Source of the DNA: Faecalicatena orotica
GTDB taxonomy: Bacteria > Bacillota > Clostridia > Lachnospirales > Lachnospiraceae
Reading direction: 5' to 3'
DNA length: 64,000 bases
Assembly: GCF_003149245.1 (NCBI RefSeq)
Contig: NZ_QGDL01000004.1
Location: forward strand, 62,001 to 126,000
The position numbers and the translations under genes were made by a program. The notes under the pieces were generated by a model. That model saw only the letters and a program-made list of their open reading frames with translations. It was not told where the DNA came from and did no database searches. Position 1 is the first letter of the stretch. Every line of letters begins with the position of its first letter. Below are positions 1 through 8,511 of this stretch, piece after piece.

Positions 1-665
1 TCATTTTTCATGAGGACGCCGTTAAAAACTGGCTGGAAGAATTTGGTGACAAGTATGATACCATCGGCACTACAAGGACCTTCACAACCCCGTCCGGCAA
101 AAGTGCCACCGTGACGGGAGGCACCTACGGATGGTCGGTCGATGAGGATACCGAATTCGAGAATCTGAAGAACAACATCAAAAACGGCGAAACCGTAACA
201 AGAGAACCAGAATACTATATCGGGGGAACCGCCGCTGCCCATGCAATGCCCGACTGGGGAGATACCTTCGTTGATGTGGACCTGAGCGAACAGCACATGT
301 GGTATGTCGTAAATGGTTCTATCGCCCTTGAAACAGATGTAATCACCGGAGAACCAATCCCTGAAAAAATCACTCCCGAGGGCACTTACTCTCTGCAGGA
401 TAAAAAGATGCATGAAATACTGGTCGGCAGTATCGATCCCGCCACCGGGAAACCTTCCTATGAGACAGAAGTGACCTACTGGATGCGCATCACATGGGAT
501 ACGGGCATCGGTCTGCACGATGCCACATGGCAGAGTGGATTTGGGGGAAACCTGTATCAGATCCCCAATATCGGATCGCACGGATGCATTAATATGCCAC
601 TTGACATGGCCGGTTCTTTGTACGACATGATAGAAATAGGAACGCCTGTCATTGTTCACTATTAA
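1..665 (+). CDS. L,D-transpeptidase (YkuD), 3' part
   Basis: The reading frame is already open at the left edge, so this is the C-terminal part of a longer protein. It forms 3-3 peptide cross-links, or anchors proteins, in peptidoglycan outside the membrane. The first ~60 residues (FTTPSGK, GGTYGW) resemble the putative peptidoglycan-binding PG_binding_4 domain that precedes YkuD in many clostridial enzymes. The catalytic YkuD domain follows, with an upstream His (GLHDA) and the active-site Cys in IGSHGCINMP. The gene ends at TAA 663-665, a few bases from the stem of a convergent terminator. The start lies outside the window, so N-terminal membrane segments cannot be checked. Family assignment is secure; the physiological role (cell-wall remodelling) is inferred. 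Confidence 0.92.
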   Translation, partial: IFHEDAVKNWLEEFGDKYDTIGTTRTFTTPSGKSATVTGGTYGWSVDEDTEFENLKNNIKNGETVTREPEYYIGGTAAAHAMPDWGDTFVDVDLSEQHMWYVVNGSIALETDVITGEPIPEKITPEGTYSLQDKKMHEILVGSIDPATGKPSYETEVTYWMRITWDTGIGLHDATWQSGFGGNLYQIPNIGSHGCINMPLDMAGSLYDMIEIGTPVIVHY

Positions 666-683
666 CAAGCTTATACCACGATG

Positions 684-728
684 AAAAAGAGCCGGAACCA
701 GACATATTTGTATCTGATTCCGACTCTT
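684..728 (-). terminator. Rho-independent terminator for the GH3 gene
   Basis: An inverted repeat (AAGAGCCGGAACCAGA on the left, its near-complement TCTGATTCCGACTCTT on the right) has a short ATATTTGTAT loop. Read on the minus strand, the stem is followed by a T run. It lies between two convergent genes and may also slow plus-strand transcription from the transpeptidase. Confidence 0.75.
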
Positions 729-738
729 GACTATCCGG

Positions 739-3723
739 CTAGACCGTTTTCCGTTTCTTATACTTTTTGAAAAGCAGTATTTCACTTCCTACAAAGAGTA
801 TAGCCAGCAGTACATCCACACCGATAAATATCTTTACCCATCCCGGTGTCCCCGTTTCCTTAGCCATTGCATTGGAATTTGCCAGCGCATACAGGTTCTC
901 ATGACTCGCCCTGCGAAGTGCAGTAACGGTATTGGCATCCTCTGTATTTGTGATCAGGCCATCTCCGCCTGTCATGGAAAGCCCCTGTGTTAAACCGCTG
1001 CGGATCCCCCTGTTCAGATCCATATAGAAGTCAGCAAGCGGGTCCATCGCATCTGTGATTACAGCTCCGTGGAATCCCCATTCATCCCGCAGCACAGTCT
1101 GAAGCAGTGACTGGCAGCTTCCTGCCCACTGGGTTCCGATTGAGTTAAAGGATGACATGCATCCAAGGCTTCCACCTTCTTTAAAGCTCTTTTCAAATGC
1201 CTTTAGATAGATTTCCCTGATCGACTGTTCCGTTGCCCAGGTACATATACCGTTTGTTCTGTTTGTTTCCTGGTCATTCAAAGCGAAATGTTTTACATAG
1301 CAGATAACTCCCTGTGAAGTGGCTCCGCCTACTTCTTTGCCGCCTATGATGCCTGCCAGTGTACCGTCTTCTGAATAATACTCAAAATTTCTTCCCGCAA
1401 ATGCACTGCGGTGGGTATTCATGGCAGGACCATACCATCCTGTCACGCCGAGTTCTACACACTCTTTTCCAACCTGTTCTCCCCTCGCCTGTGCCAGTTC
1501 TTTATTCCATGTGGCTGCAATCATAGCTGCCGGAGGATATGCCACTCCGCTGATACTGGAGTTGAAATTGCTCGTAATCCCTGCTGGTCCGTCACATGCA
1601 GTGGATTCAGCCGCCTCAGCAGAATCTACAGCTATCATATGGAAACCTCCGTCAGCAACCAGTGCAGACATTTCATCTACAGTCATCTGGTCAAGCAGCT
1701 CATCCCATTTAGCATCATCATAATCAAGTCCCTTCATATCCTGTATTGTCAGGCCATTGTCAGCCCCTGTCACAGGCATTTCTGCATCCGGGTCATCATA
1801 TTCTGAAGCATCATATGTATTTTTGCATTGATAATCTGCAATCTGCTCTGATGTCATTTCTACATTTCCCGGTGCTTTTGTAACTTCATCATAGTTGGCA
1901 AATCCATCTTTTCTGCTGAGATAAGTCACATCTCCCCTTGCAAAATCGAACTGATTTGTTACAGCTGTTTCGTCAGTAGAACGCTTTCCGTCATTCTCGT
2001 CATTATATATGATATCTTTCTCAACAGTAATTTTCTCTGAATCTAATATTGTATGAGAATCGCTGTTAAGTGTAATTGCATAGTCACCATGCTCAAGAAC
2101 ATAACTCTTGTTGTTTATGTCATCATAGGATGCCATATCTTCATAGTTGAAGGTAATACTAATTGTCTGTGAATCTCCCGGTTCCAGAATTTCTGTTTTT
2201 TCGAAATCAAGAAGATTCGTACTTGCTTTTTCAATTCCACCATTATAATACGGAGGCGTATAATAAATCTCCACAACATCTTTCCCGGCAGTATCACCAG
2301 TATTCTCCACAACCACCTCTAATGTAACGGATGTTCCATCGTCTTTTATGCTGGTGATTTCCTTATCAAAAGTTGTATAAGACAGACCGTAGCCAAACGG
2401 ATACTGTACCACGGAATCATAATCAATCTGCCCTTCAGCTGCCGCTGTTTCATAATATTTGTATCCTACATAAATGCCTTCCACATAGTTTACAAACTTA
2501 GCTTTATTCTCCTCTGATCCTGTGATTTCATTTGAATTACTGTAGTCGAAATTCCCAAAATTATTGTAAACAGGTGTAGACATTAAATCATACACATAGG
2601 TATCTACCAGTTTTCCTGAAGGATTTACATCTCCGCACATGATAGAGCCGAGTGCATTAAATCCTGTCTCCCCTGCGCCTGCACACCACAGTGCAGCCTT
2701 GATATTTTCATACTCGTCAAGCCATCCAAGCTCCATTGCATTTGCTGAGTTTATAATAACGTAAACTTTTTCAAAGCTGTCATTTACACGCTCAACCATC
2801 TCTGCTTCTCTTGCTGTTAATTCCAGATAGCTCTTTTCTGAACTCAAATCTTCTTCATTTGTAGAATATGTAACTTCTCCTCCCATCTGAGTTGTATTGT
2901 ATGTATTCTCATCTGACATTTTCTCGGGCAGGTCAGGGCCTTCTCCGCCTGCACGAGTGATTACTATGACTGCCGTATCAGAAAACGCCTCTGCATCCTC
3001 AAAAATACTGTTTTCATCATATTCTTCCATAGTCGGCTGGGGTGATGTCCAGTCTACTTCTCCCATACCGATAGACGGCCGGTCTGAACGATACTCTTTA
3101 TAGAAGTCTGTCAGTGCAGTATTCAGTTCAAATCCAGCATTTTCAAGTCCCTGAAGCAACGACACAGCATTTTCTTCAGAAACACTTCCTGAACCCGTAC
3201 CGCCATAAATAGGCTGCGTACTCCCCCAACCGAATACATTCAGTTTAGTACCCTTATTGACAGGCAGTGCATTATCTTCATTTTTTAAAAGTACAACGCC
3301 TTCATCAGCAATCTCTTCGCATAACTCTATGGATGCTTGTTTTGTCTCTTCACTTAACCCTTCAGAGCCTGTCATCACTTTATTAATCAGAGAGTACTCT
3401 ATATTCAGACAGATTACATTTGCTGCAACAGCAACCGCGAGAATACTGGCCAGAATAGACTGGCCACGCACCATTTTCCTGATACCCACTTCTTTTCTGG
3501 CCACTGCAATACTCACGATAACCGCTGCTATAATCACAACTACTGCTATAATCAGCGGCACTTTAATCGCATTCAGTGTACTGTACACATCATCCATTGA
3601 TACTGAAACTGCACCGCCGAAAAGCATATCATAAATCTTTCGGTAAGCAAAATAGGCGGCTGCCACTATTACTGCCACTATAATCAGCGGCTTTAACCAT
3701 TTGTTCTTTTTCTCTTCCATCAT
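739..3723 (-). CDS. Membrane-anchored, circularly permuted GH3 beta-glycosidase
   Basis: This 994-aa protein has the GH3 modules in reversed order. The alpha/beta sandwich (GH3_C; GVVLLKNEDNALP near residue 140) comes first, then a fibronectin-like part (about 450-570), then the TIM-barrel domain (about 690-930) with the likely nucleophile Asp ~891 in GAVITDAMDP. Permuted GH3 enzymes are known in rumen and gut Firmicutes. Three hydrophobic segments (about 10-30, 52-72, 88-107) and one at the C-terminus (about 962-985, ending KKYKKRKTV), with a basic loop between segments 2 and 3, predict an extracellular catalytic domain. AAAGGAG lies 2 nt before the first ATG and 5 nt before the second, so the second Met may be used. 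It is divergent from a two-component system. Substrate not readable; a beta-glucosidase or xylosidase is likely. Confidence 0.88.
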   Translation of the reverse strand: MMEEKKNKWLKPLIIVAVIVAAAYFAYRKIYDMLFGGAVSVSMDDVYSTLNAIKVPLIIAVVVIIAAVIVSIAVARKEVGIRKMVRGQSILASILAVAVAANVICLNIEYSLINKVMTGSEGLSEETKQASIELCEEIADEGVVLLKNEDNALPVNKGTKLNVFGWGSTQPIYGGTGSGSVSEENAVSLLQGLENAGFELNTALTDFYKEYRSDRPSIGMGEVDWTSPQPTMEEYDENSIFEDAEAFSDTAVIVITRAGGEGPDLPEKMSDENTYNTTQMGGEVTYSTNEEDLSSEKSYLELTAREAEMVERVNDSFEKVYVIINSANAMELGWLDEYENIKAALWCAGAGETGFNALGSIMCGDVNPSGKLVDTYVYDLMSTPVYNNFGNFDYSNSNEITGSEENKAKFVNYVEGIYVGYKYYETAAAEGQIDYDSVVQYPFGYGLSYTTFDKEITSIKDDGTSVTLEVVVENTGDTAGKDVVEIYYTPPYYNGGIEKASTNLLDFEKTEILEPGDSQTISITFNYEDMASYDDINNKSYVLEHGDYAITLNSDSHTILDSEKITVEKDIIYNDENDGKRSTDETAVTNQFDFARGDVTYLSRKDGFANYDEVTKAPGNVEMTSEQIADYQCKNTYDASEYDDPDAEMPVTGADNGLTIQDMKGLDYDDAKWDELLDQMTVDEMSALVADGGFHMIAVDSAEAAESTACDGPAGITSNFNSSISGVAYPPAAMIAATWNKELAQARGEQVGKECVELGVTGWYGPAMNTHRSAFAGRNFEYYSEDGTLAGIIGGKEVGGATSQGVICYVKHFALNDQETNRTNGICTWATEQSIREIYLKAFEKSFKEGGSLGCMSSFNSIGTQWAGSCQSLLQTVLRDEWGFHGAVITDAMDPLADFYMDLNRGIRSGLTQGLSMTGGDGLITNTEDANTVTALRRASHENLYALANSNAMAKETGTPGWVKIFIGVDVLLAILFVGSEILLFKKYKKRKTV

Positions 3724-3859
3724 AACTCCTTTTCATACTTTATTTGCGCGCGCTTTTTAAAACTATTATGATTTTAACAGCCATAAAAGCATTTTTATAT
3801 TTATTCGACATGACAGGTAAAAATATAGTATGAAATGCACCCGTAATTTCTAAATGAAA

Positions 3860-3887
3860 TGACATCAAAACAAAATGGTAGTATAAT
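3860..3887 (+). promoter_or_regulatory. Predicted sigma-A promoter of the two-component operon
   Basis: TGACAT (3860-3865) and TATAAT (3882-3887) are separated by 16 bp, about 60 bp upstream of the response-regulator start. The AGGAGG ribosome binding site follows at about 3937. Confidence 0.55.
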
Positions 3888-3950
3888 AAAATCTGTTTAA
3901 AGATATAAGACTTTAAAAGAGGTATGTCTTATCACAGGAGGAGTTAACAT

Positions 3951-4679
3951 ATGAACACTTATCGTGCAGCAATATGCGAGGATAGTCCGAGGACTCTCGA
4001 TGTCATACACGAACAGCTTTCTGAGGAGTTCTCCCGACGGGATTTCAATATAGTTTTTGACTGTTATACTGAACCAAAGAAGCTGTTGGAAGTCTGTCAT
4101 TCTAACAGGAAATATCAAATCCTTTTTCTCGATATTGATATGCCCGAAATTAACGGGATTGAATTGTGCCGCAGAATACGGAGTGATTATCCTGAGGTGA
4201 TTACAGTGTTCATCTCTGGAAAGGAAAAGATGGTCTTCCAGACTTTCGAAGTGCGTCCTTTTCGTTTTATCCGCAAGAGTCATTTTACGGAGGAACTCCC
4301 TGCACTGGTAAATGACATCATTCATGAAATGAGGATGCAGGAAGGCACCTCTGTTTCTGTAGAAGAACGTTACTCCGGTAATATTTATTCACTGAATACC
4401 AATCAAATAATCTATATTGAATCTCTCGTTAAAAACTGCCGTATAGTACTTACCACTCAGGAACTTTTAATTCAATACCGGATTAAGGATTTTGAAGCTC
4501 TGCTGAAACAATATGGTTTCCTGCGCCCACACAGAAGTTTCCTTGTTAATTACAGGTACATATTTAGCATTCAAAAAAACACCTTAATACTTGATAATAA
4601 AGAAACAATTCCTTTGAGCAGAAATCGGATTACTACGATAAAAGAAGAATTTATTACATTGAATTACGGAGGCGCTTAA
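3951..4679 (+). CDS. LytTR-family response regulator
   Basis: This is a 242-aa DNA-binding response regulator of the AgrA/ComE/LytR type. The receiver domain (1-125) carries an acidic pocket at E10/D11 and the probable phosphoacceptor D61 in FLDIDMPEING. The LytTR beta-type DNA-binding domain (about 145-235) shows the typical IIYIES, RPHRSFLVN and PLSRNR motifs. The start is supported by CAGGAGGAG 7-9 nt upstream. The stop codon is directly followed by the ATG of a histidine kinase, so the pair is one operon. It probably controls a signal-responsive surface or glycan function; the divergent GH3 gene is a plausible but unproven target. Confidence 0.93.
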   Translation: MNTYRAAICEDSPRTLDVIHEQLSEEFSRRDFNIVFDCYTEPKKLLEVCHSNRKYQILFLDIDMPEINGIELCRRIRSDYPEVITVFISGKEKMVFQTFEVRPFRFIRKSHFTEELPALVNDIIHEMRMQEGTSVSVEERYSGNIYSLNTNQIIYIESLVKNCRIVLTTQELLIQYRIKDFEALLKQYGFLRPHRSFLVNYRYIFSIQKNTLILDNKETIPLSRNRITTIKEEFITLNYGGA

Positions 4680-5963
4680 ATGTTTCAAACAATATTAATA
4701 TGGACGGAGGCAACATTTACCTTCGCTTTCCTGATTCTTGCACTTGCCTGTACATATCCTTTTAAGAAAAACAGATTTCCAGCGTATGCGGTCACCATAT
4801 TCTGGATTCTCCTTTTTACGGCAGTGTATAAACCGTTGGAAATCTATACCGGAAGCTTTTACGTTTACCTTGCTGTTGTGTTTATATTTGCATTTCTGTT
4901 CACCTTTTTATTCCAAAAGCAGGGATTGTTTGCCAAAACAGCATTTATCATCGCTTACATCTGCAGCATTGTTTTTATAAAATCAAGTCTCCTTCCTCTT
5001 TTATCCGCTACGCATCAAACTCTGGATGGAGAACTTACAGCTGCCGGACATGCCATATTTTATACGGCCCTCGCGATGTGTACTTTGTTTTTCAGTTCTC
5101 ATCCACTGATTTTTCAGCCCCAGCTGCCTCAAAAGTATATTTGTTTAATGACACTCTCCCCATTTGCTATTGCAGTTCTGGCTCAGATGTATATTTCTTT
5201 TGCCAGACAGAATGACTCTAATTTATTTTTTTCTGTTGCAATGCCGCTCTGTATCCTATGTATAATACTGATTAATTACTACCTGAATTATCTGATTATT
5301 TCTACTTTTGAAAATGTACTTGAAACTAATAGTTTTAACCAGAAACTGCAGTTACAGATTGATAATATGAACCGCTCTTCGGCAATAATCTCACAAATAC
5401 GTCAGGAAAAGCACGAACTGAGGAATAATTATTTTTATATACAGTCACTGGTGAAAAGAAAAAATTATGAAGAACTTGAAAAATATCTGGATACAGAACT
5501 TGAATATCGTTTTAATACTATGGAAGAATTTCAGACCGGCAATGTCATGCTTGACCACCTGCTCACACAGAAAGTCAGTGAGGCACGGGAACAACAGATT
5601 CATGTAATTACAGACATTCTCCTGATATCGAAAATTTCTATAAAAGATAACGACTTATGTGCTGTGCTAATGAACCTGTTGGATAACGCTATAGATGCCA
5701 GCAAAGCAGAAATCGAAAAAGATATTCATATCACACTTTCTGTAGTTAAAAATTACCTGAATATTCAGGTGAAAAATAAATGCTCCTATGATGTTCTGAA
5801 AGAAAACAAGACCTTGAAGACAACTAAAAATGATAAAGATAATCATGGGCTTGGGCTTAAAATCATCCACTCCATTGTTGATAAGTATAATGGAATTTTT
5901 AAAGCCAGTATGGAAAACGGTTACTTTGTCGTACATATTATGCTGGAATTGAATGATATGTAG
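4680..5963 (+). CDS. GHKL sensor histidine kinase (AgrC-like)
   Basis: This 427-aa sensor kinase pairs with the upstream LytTR regulator, its ATG abutting that gene's TAA. The N-terminal ~210 residues form about six membrane helices, the usual AgrC-type sensor. A cytoplasmic segment holds the H-box (RQEKHELRNNYFY), then the GHKL ATPase with N-box NLLDNAIDAS and glycine box HGLGLKIIHSIVDKY. The ligand cannot be deduced; no peptide pheromone precursor was recognised next to it. No strong terminator is evident before the following repeat region. Confidence 0.93.
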   Translation: MFQTILIWTEATFTFAFLILALACTYPFKKNRFPAYAVTIFWILLFTAVYKPLEIYTGSFYVYLAVVFIFAFLFTFLFQKQGLFAKTAFIIAYICSIVFIKSSLLPLLSATHQTLDGELTAAGHAIFYTALAMCTLFFSSHPLIFQPQLPQKYICLMTLSPFAIAVLAQMYISFARQNDSNLFFSVAMPLCILCIILINYYLNYLIISTFENVLETNSFNQKLQLQIDNMNRSSAIISQIRQEKHELRNNYFYIQSLVKRKNYEELEKYLDTELEYRFNTMEEFQTGNVMLDHLLTQKVSEAREQQIHVITDILLISKISIKDNDLCAVLMNLLDNAIDASKAEIEKDIHITLSVVKNYLNIQVKNKCSYDVLKENKTLKTTKNDKDNHGLGLKIIHSIVDKYNGIFKASMENGYFVVHIMLELNDM

Positions 5964-6345
5964 GTTACTGTCTATTATTTGGGGCCGGCTCTTTGGCAAT
6001 GTTATGCTAAGGCCCCAGCGTGGTAACCGGCTGGGGACTGAACAGTAACACAGTCTGTTTCCTTATTCCAATTTCGTCAAATTGCCTAATTGCTCTTTCC
6101 GTTATCCCATGCTATACTCTCATCAGAAACTTCGAAAGGTAATCGCCTTTCATTTTTCAGTCGGCATCTCGCCGATTTATCCCATTAATTACTTATTAGA
6201 ACCGCAGAAAACAATGAATTCCCTACATTTTTAAGGTACTTCTGTCTTTTACATATTTACATATCGTGATATGATAATAATAAATCAGAATAACTCCTTA
6301 CATGTGTACCATTCATTTTCTGCACAGGAAAGGAGATTTCATTTT
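5964..6345 (+). repeat. Left flank and leader of PDDEXK copy 1
   Basis: There is no gene in this ~380-bp stretch. GTTACTGT (5964-5971) and ACAGTAAC (6042-6049) form a widely spaced inverted repeat; the same pair occurs beyond copy 2 (8476-8509). A CAATTT/AAATTG dyad lies near 6067. From about 6130 the sequence is nearly identical to 7300-7514 and contains two small hairpins, GAAAGG...CCTTTC and TCGGC...GCCGA. Compensatory change between copies (AGGTaatcgCCT versus AGGTattcACCT) suggests the structure is conserved. The leader ends with the GGAAAGGAG ribosome binding site at about 6328-6335. Confidence 0.7.
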
Positions 6346-7227
6346 ATGACCAAAGACAACTTTATTATGTTACCCACTGTAGACTTTTGTTTCAAGGAAC
6401 TGATGCAGAACTCCAAAGTCAGGAAAGGCTTCATTTCAGCATTGCTGAACCTGTCACCGGACGAAGTAGAGGATACGGTCCTTTTACCCACGCTGCTTCC
6501 GAGAGACTCGGCTGATGACAAACTGGGAATTATGGATGTACGGGTACTGCTTAAAGACGGGACGCAGATGAACATGGAAATGCAGGTCAAATACTTTGAA
6601 TACTGGGATGAACGCGCCTTGTTCTACCTTAGTAAGATGTTTGACAGCCAGATCCGCAAGGGTGAATCCTATGAAAAACTGCAGAAGTGTATTCATGTAA
6701 GTATTTTAGACTTCATCCATTTTCCGAATGACAACAAGTGTTACCGCAGGATTCATTTCCGGGATGACAGCACCTATGAACTGTATTCCGATAAAATGGA
6801 GCTTCAGATACTGGAGTTAAAAAAACTGTCTCCGGACGTTAAGACCAGTGAGGATGTACTTACATGGATGAAGTTCTTCAGTGGAAAAAGCAGAAAGGAG
6901 TTTCAGAATATGGCTAAGACAAATGAATATCTGGATGAAGCATACAATACACTGCTCAATTTAAGTGCTGATGAGAAGAAACGGTTAGAATATGAGGCAC
7001 GGGAAAAAGCTTTGAAGGATTATAATACCCAGATCAGCAGTGCTGAAAAAAGAGGACTTAAGGCTGGAGAAGAGATTGGGCGCAAGGCTGGGGAAGAAAG
7101 TGGGCTGCGCAGAGGCATTCAGGAGGCCCGGCAGGTTTTCAAACTATATATGCAGGGCAAATCTCCGGAAGAAATTGCGGACCTCTGTGATATCAGTATA
7201 GACAAAGTGAAGCAAATTTTAGATTAA
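6346..7227 (+). CDS. PD-(D/E)XK nuclease / Rpn-family protein, copy 1
   Basis: A 293-aa member of the PDDEXK_2 (Rpn-like, often labelled putative transposase) family. The nuclease core shows PTVDFCFKELM, then IMDVRVLLKDGTQMNMEMQ, giving the D...ExQ catalytic pattern, and YWDERALFYLSKMF. The C-terminal part is a charged helix rich in KAGEE/GRKAGEE repeats followed by a small helix-turn-helix-like tail (SPEEIADLCDISIDKVKQIL). I place the start at ATG 6346, 10 nt after GGAAAGGAG; an upstream in-frame ATG at 6271 lies in the conserved leader and lacks a ribosome binding site. Family members promote recombination or act as DNA endonucleases; a true transposition mechanism is unproven. Its nearly identical twin is 1169 bp downstream. 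Confidence 0.85.
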   Translation: MTKDNFIMLPTVDFCFKELMQNSKVRKGFISALLNLSPDEVEDTVLLPTLLPRDSADDKLGIMDVRVLLKDGTQMNMEMQVKYFEYWDERALFYLSKMFDSQIRKGESYEKLQKCIHVSILDFIHFPNDNKCYRRIHFRDDSTYELYSDKMELQILELKKLSPDVKTSEDVLTWMKFFSGKSRKEFQNMAKTNEYLDEAYNTLLNLSADEKKRLEYEAREKALKDYNTQISSAEKRGLKAGEEIGRKAGEESGLRRGIQEARQVFKLYMQGKSPEEIADLCDISIDKVKQILD

Positions 7228-7299
7228 CTCATTTACTGCTACAATCCTCCTAAAAGGCCTGAGTTGAGGGATACCCTTTCGGGTATCCCCCATAGAAAC

Positions 7300-7514
7300 A
7301 TCGAAAGGTATTCACCTTTCATTTATCAATCGGCATCTCGCCGATTTATCCCATCAATTACTTATTAGAACCGCAGAAAACAATGAATTCTCTACATTTT
7401 TAAGGTACTTCTGTCTTTTACATATCTACATATCGTGATATGATAATAATAAATCAGAATAACTCCTTACATGTGTACCATTCGTTTTCTGCACAGGAAA
7501 GGAGATTTCATTTT
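7300..7514 (+). repeat. Duplicated leader of PDDEXK copy 2
   Basis: This repeats 6131-6345 with a few substitutions, including both hairpins; here the second stem is extended to AATCGGC...GCCGATT. The offset is 1169 bp, so leader and gene were duplicated as one unit. A short GGGATACCC-type dyad at about 7268-7290 separates the copies. Confidence 0.85.
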
Positions 7515-8384
7515 ATGACCAAAGACAACTTTATTATGTTACCCACTGTGGACTTTTGTTTCAAGGAACTGATGCAGAACCCCAAAGTCAGGAAAGGCTT
7601 TATTTCTGCTTTGCTGAATCTGTCCCCGGATGAAGTTGAGGATACGGTTCTTCTGCCCACTCTGCTTCCCAGAGACTCAGCTGATGACAAGCAGGGGATC
7701 ATGGATGTACGGGTACTGCTTAAGAACGGGACGCAAATGAATATGGAAATGCAGGTCAAATATTTCGAATACTGGGATGAACGCGCCTTGTTCTATCTCA
7801 GTAAGATGTTTGACAGTCAGATTCACAAAGGCGAGTCCTATGAAAAACTGCAGAAGTGTATTCATGTAAGTATTTTAGACTTCATCCATTTTCCGAATGA
7901 CAAAGAATGTTACCGAAGGATTCATTTCCGGGATGATAAGACATCTCATCTTTATTCGGATAAAATGGAGCTTCAGATACTGGAACTGAAAAAGCTGCCT
8001 TCAGATGTAAAGACCAGTCAGGACGTTCTTACATGGATGAAGTTCTTCAGTGGAAAAAGCAGAAAGGAGTTTCAGAATATGGCTAAGACAAACGAATATC
8101 TGGATGAAGCATACAATACATTGCTTAATCTAAGTGCAGACGAGAAAAAACGTCTGGAATATGAGGCCCGTGAAAAGGCATTGAAAGATTATAATACCCA
8201 GATCAGCAGTGCTGAAAAAAGAGGACTTAAGGCTGGGGAAGAAAGCGGGTTACGAAGAGGCAAAGAGTTGGGCATTCAAGAGGCCCGGCAGGTTTTCAAA
8301 CTATATATGCAGGGCAAATCTCCGGAAGAAATTGCGGACCTCTGTGATATCAGTATAGACAAAGTGAAGCAAATTTTAGAATAA
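7515..8384 (+). CDS. PD-(D/E)XK nuclease / Rpn-family protein, copy 2
   Basis: This 289-aa protein is nearly identical to copy 1 and keeps the same nuclease motifs. Differences are mostly silent or conservative, plus a small length change in the C-terminal repeat region: copy 1 reads EEIGRKAGEESGLRRG and copy 2 reads EESGLRRGKELG. That points to slippage or recombination in the KAGEE repeats. The start is ATG 7515 behind the same GGAAAGGAG. A strong terminator follows. A decayed third copy lies at 25.6 kb, showing that the family moves or is copied within the genome. Confidence 0.85.
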   Translation: MTKDNFIMLPTVDFCFKELMQNPKVRKGFISALLNLSPDEVEDTVLLPTLLPRDSADDKQGIMDVRVLLKNGTQMNMEMQVKYFEYWDERALFYLSKMFDSQIHKGESYEKLQKCIHVSILDFIHFPNDKECYRRIHFRDDKTSHLYSDKMELQILELKKLPSDVKTSQDVLTWMKFFSGKSRKEFQNMAKTNEYLDEAYNTLLNLSADEKKRLEYEAREKALKDYNTQISSAEKRGLKAGEESGLRRGKELGIQEARQVFKLYMQGKSPEEIADLCDISIDKVKQILE

Positions 8385-8418
8385 TCATGTTCTCACATTT
8401 CAGATCATTAAGCACATA

Positions 8419-8467
8419 TGCCCCCCGCCTTTTATAATATCCATTATGGAACCAAAAGGCGGGGGCA
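8419..8467. terminator. GC-rich bidirectional terminator
   Basis: TGCCCCCCGCCTTTT pairs with AAAAGGCGGGGGCA (one bulged C) around an AT-rich loop. It lies between the plus-strand PDDEXK gene and the convergent GH78-type gene and suits both directions. Confidence 0.8.
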
Positions 8468-8475
8468 CTTTATCA

Positions 8476-8509
8476 GTTACTGTTCACAGACAAGCCGGTA
8501 AACAGTAAC
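8476..8509. repeat. GTTACTGTT / AACAGTAAC inverted repeat
   Basis: A 9-bp perfect inverted repeat with a 16-nt spacer sits immediately before the GH78 stop codon. An 8-bp version (GTTACTGT/ACAGTAAC) occurs on the other side of the PDDEXK pair at 5964-6049, so the two dyads frame the duplicated block. Confidence 0.55.
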
Positions 8510-8511
8510 CT

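Noticed and set aside
4680-6270. Peptide pheromone gene for the AgrC-like kinase
   Set aside because: No short ORF with leader and processing features was found beside the two-component genes.
6271-6345. 25-residue N-terminal extension of the PDDEXK protein
   Set aside because: The in-frame ATG has no ribosome binding site; the strong GGAAAGGAG before 6346 and 7515 fixes the start there in both copies.
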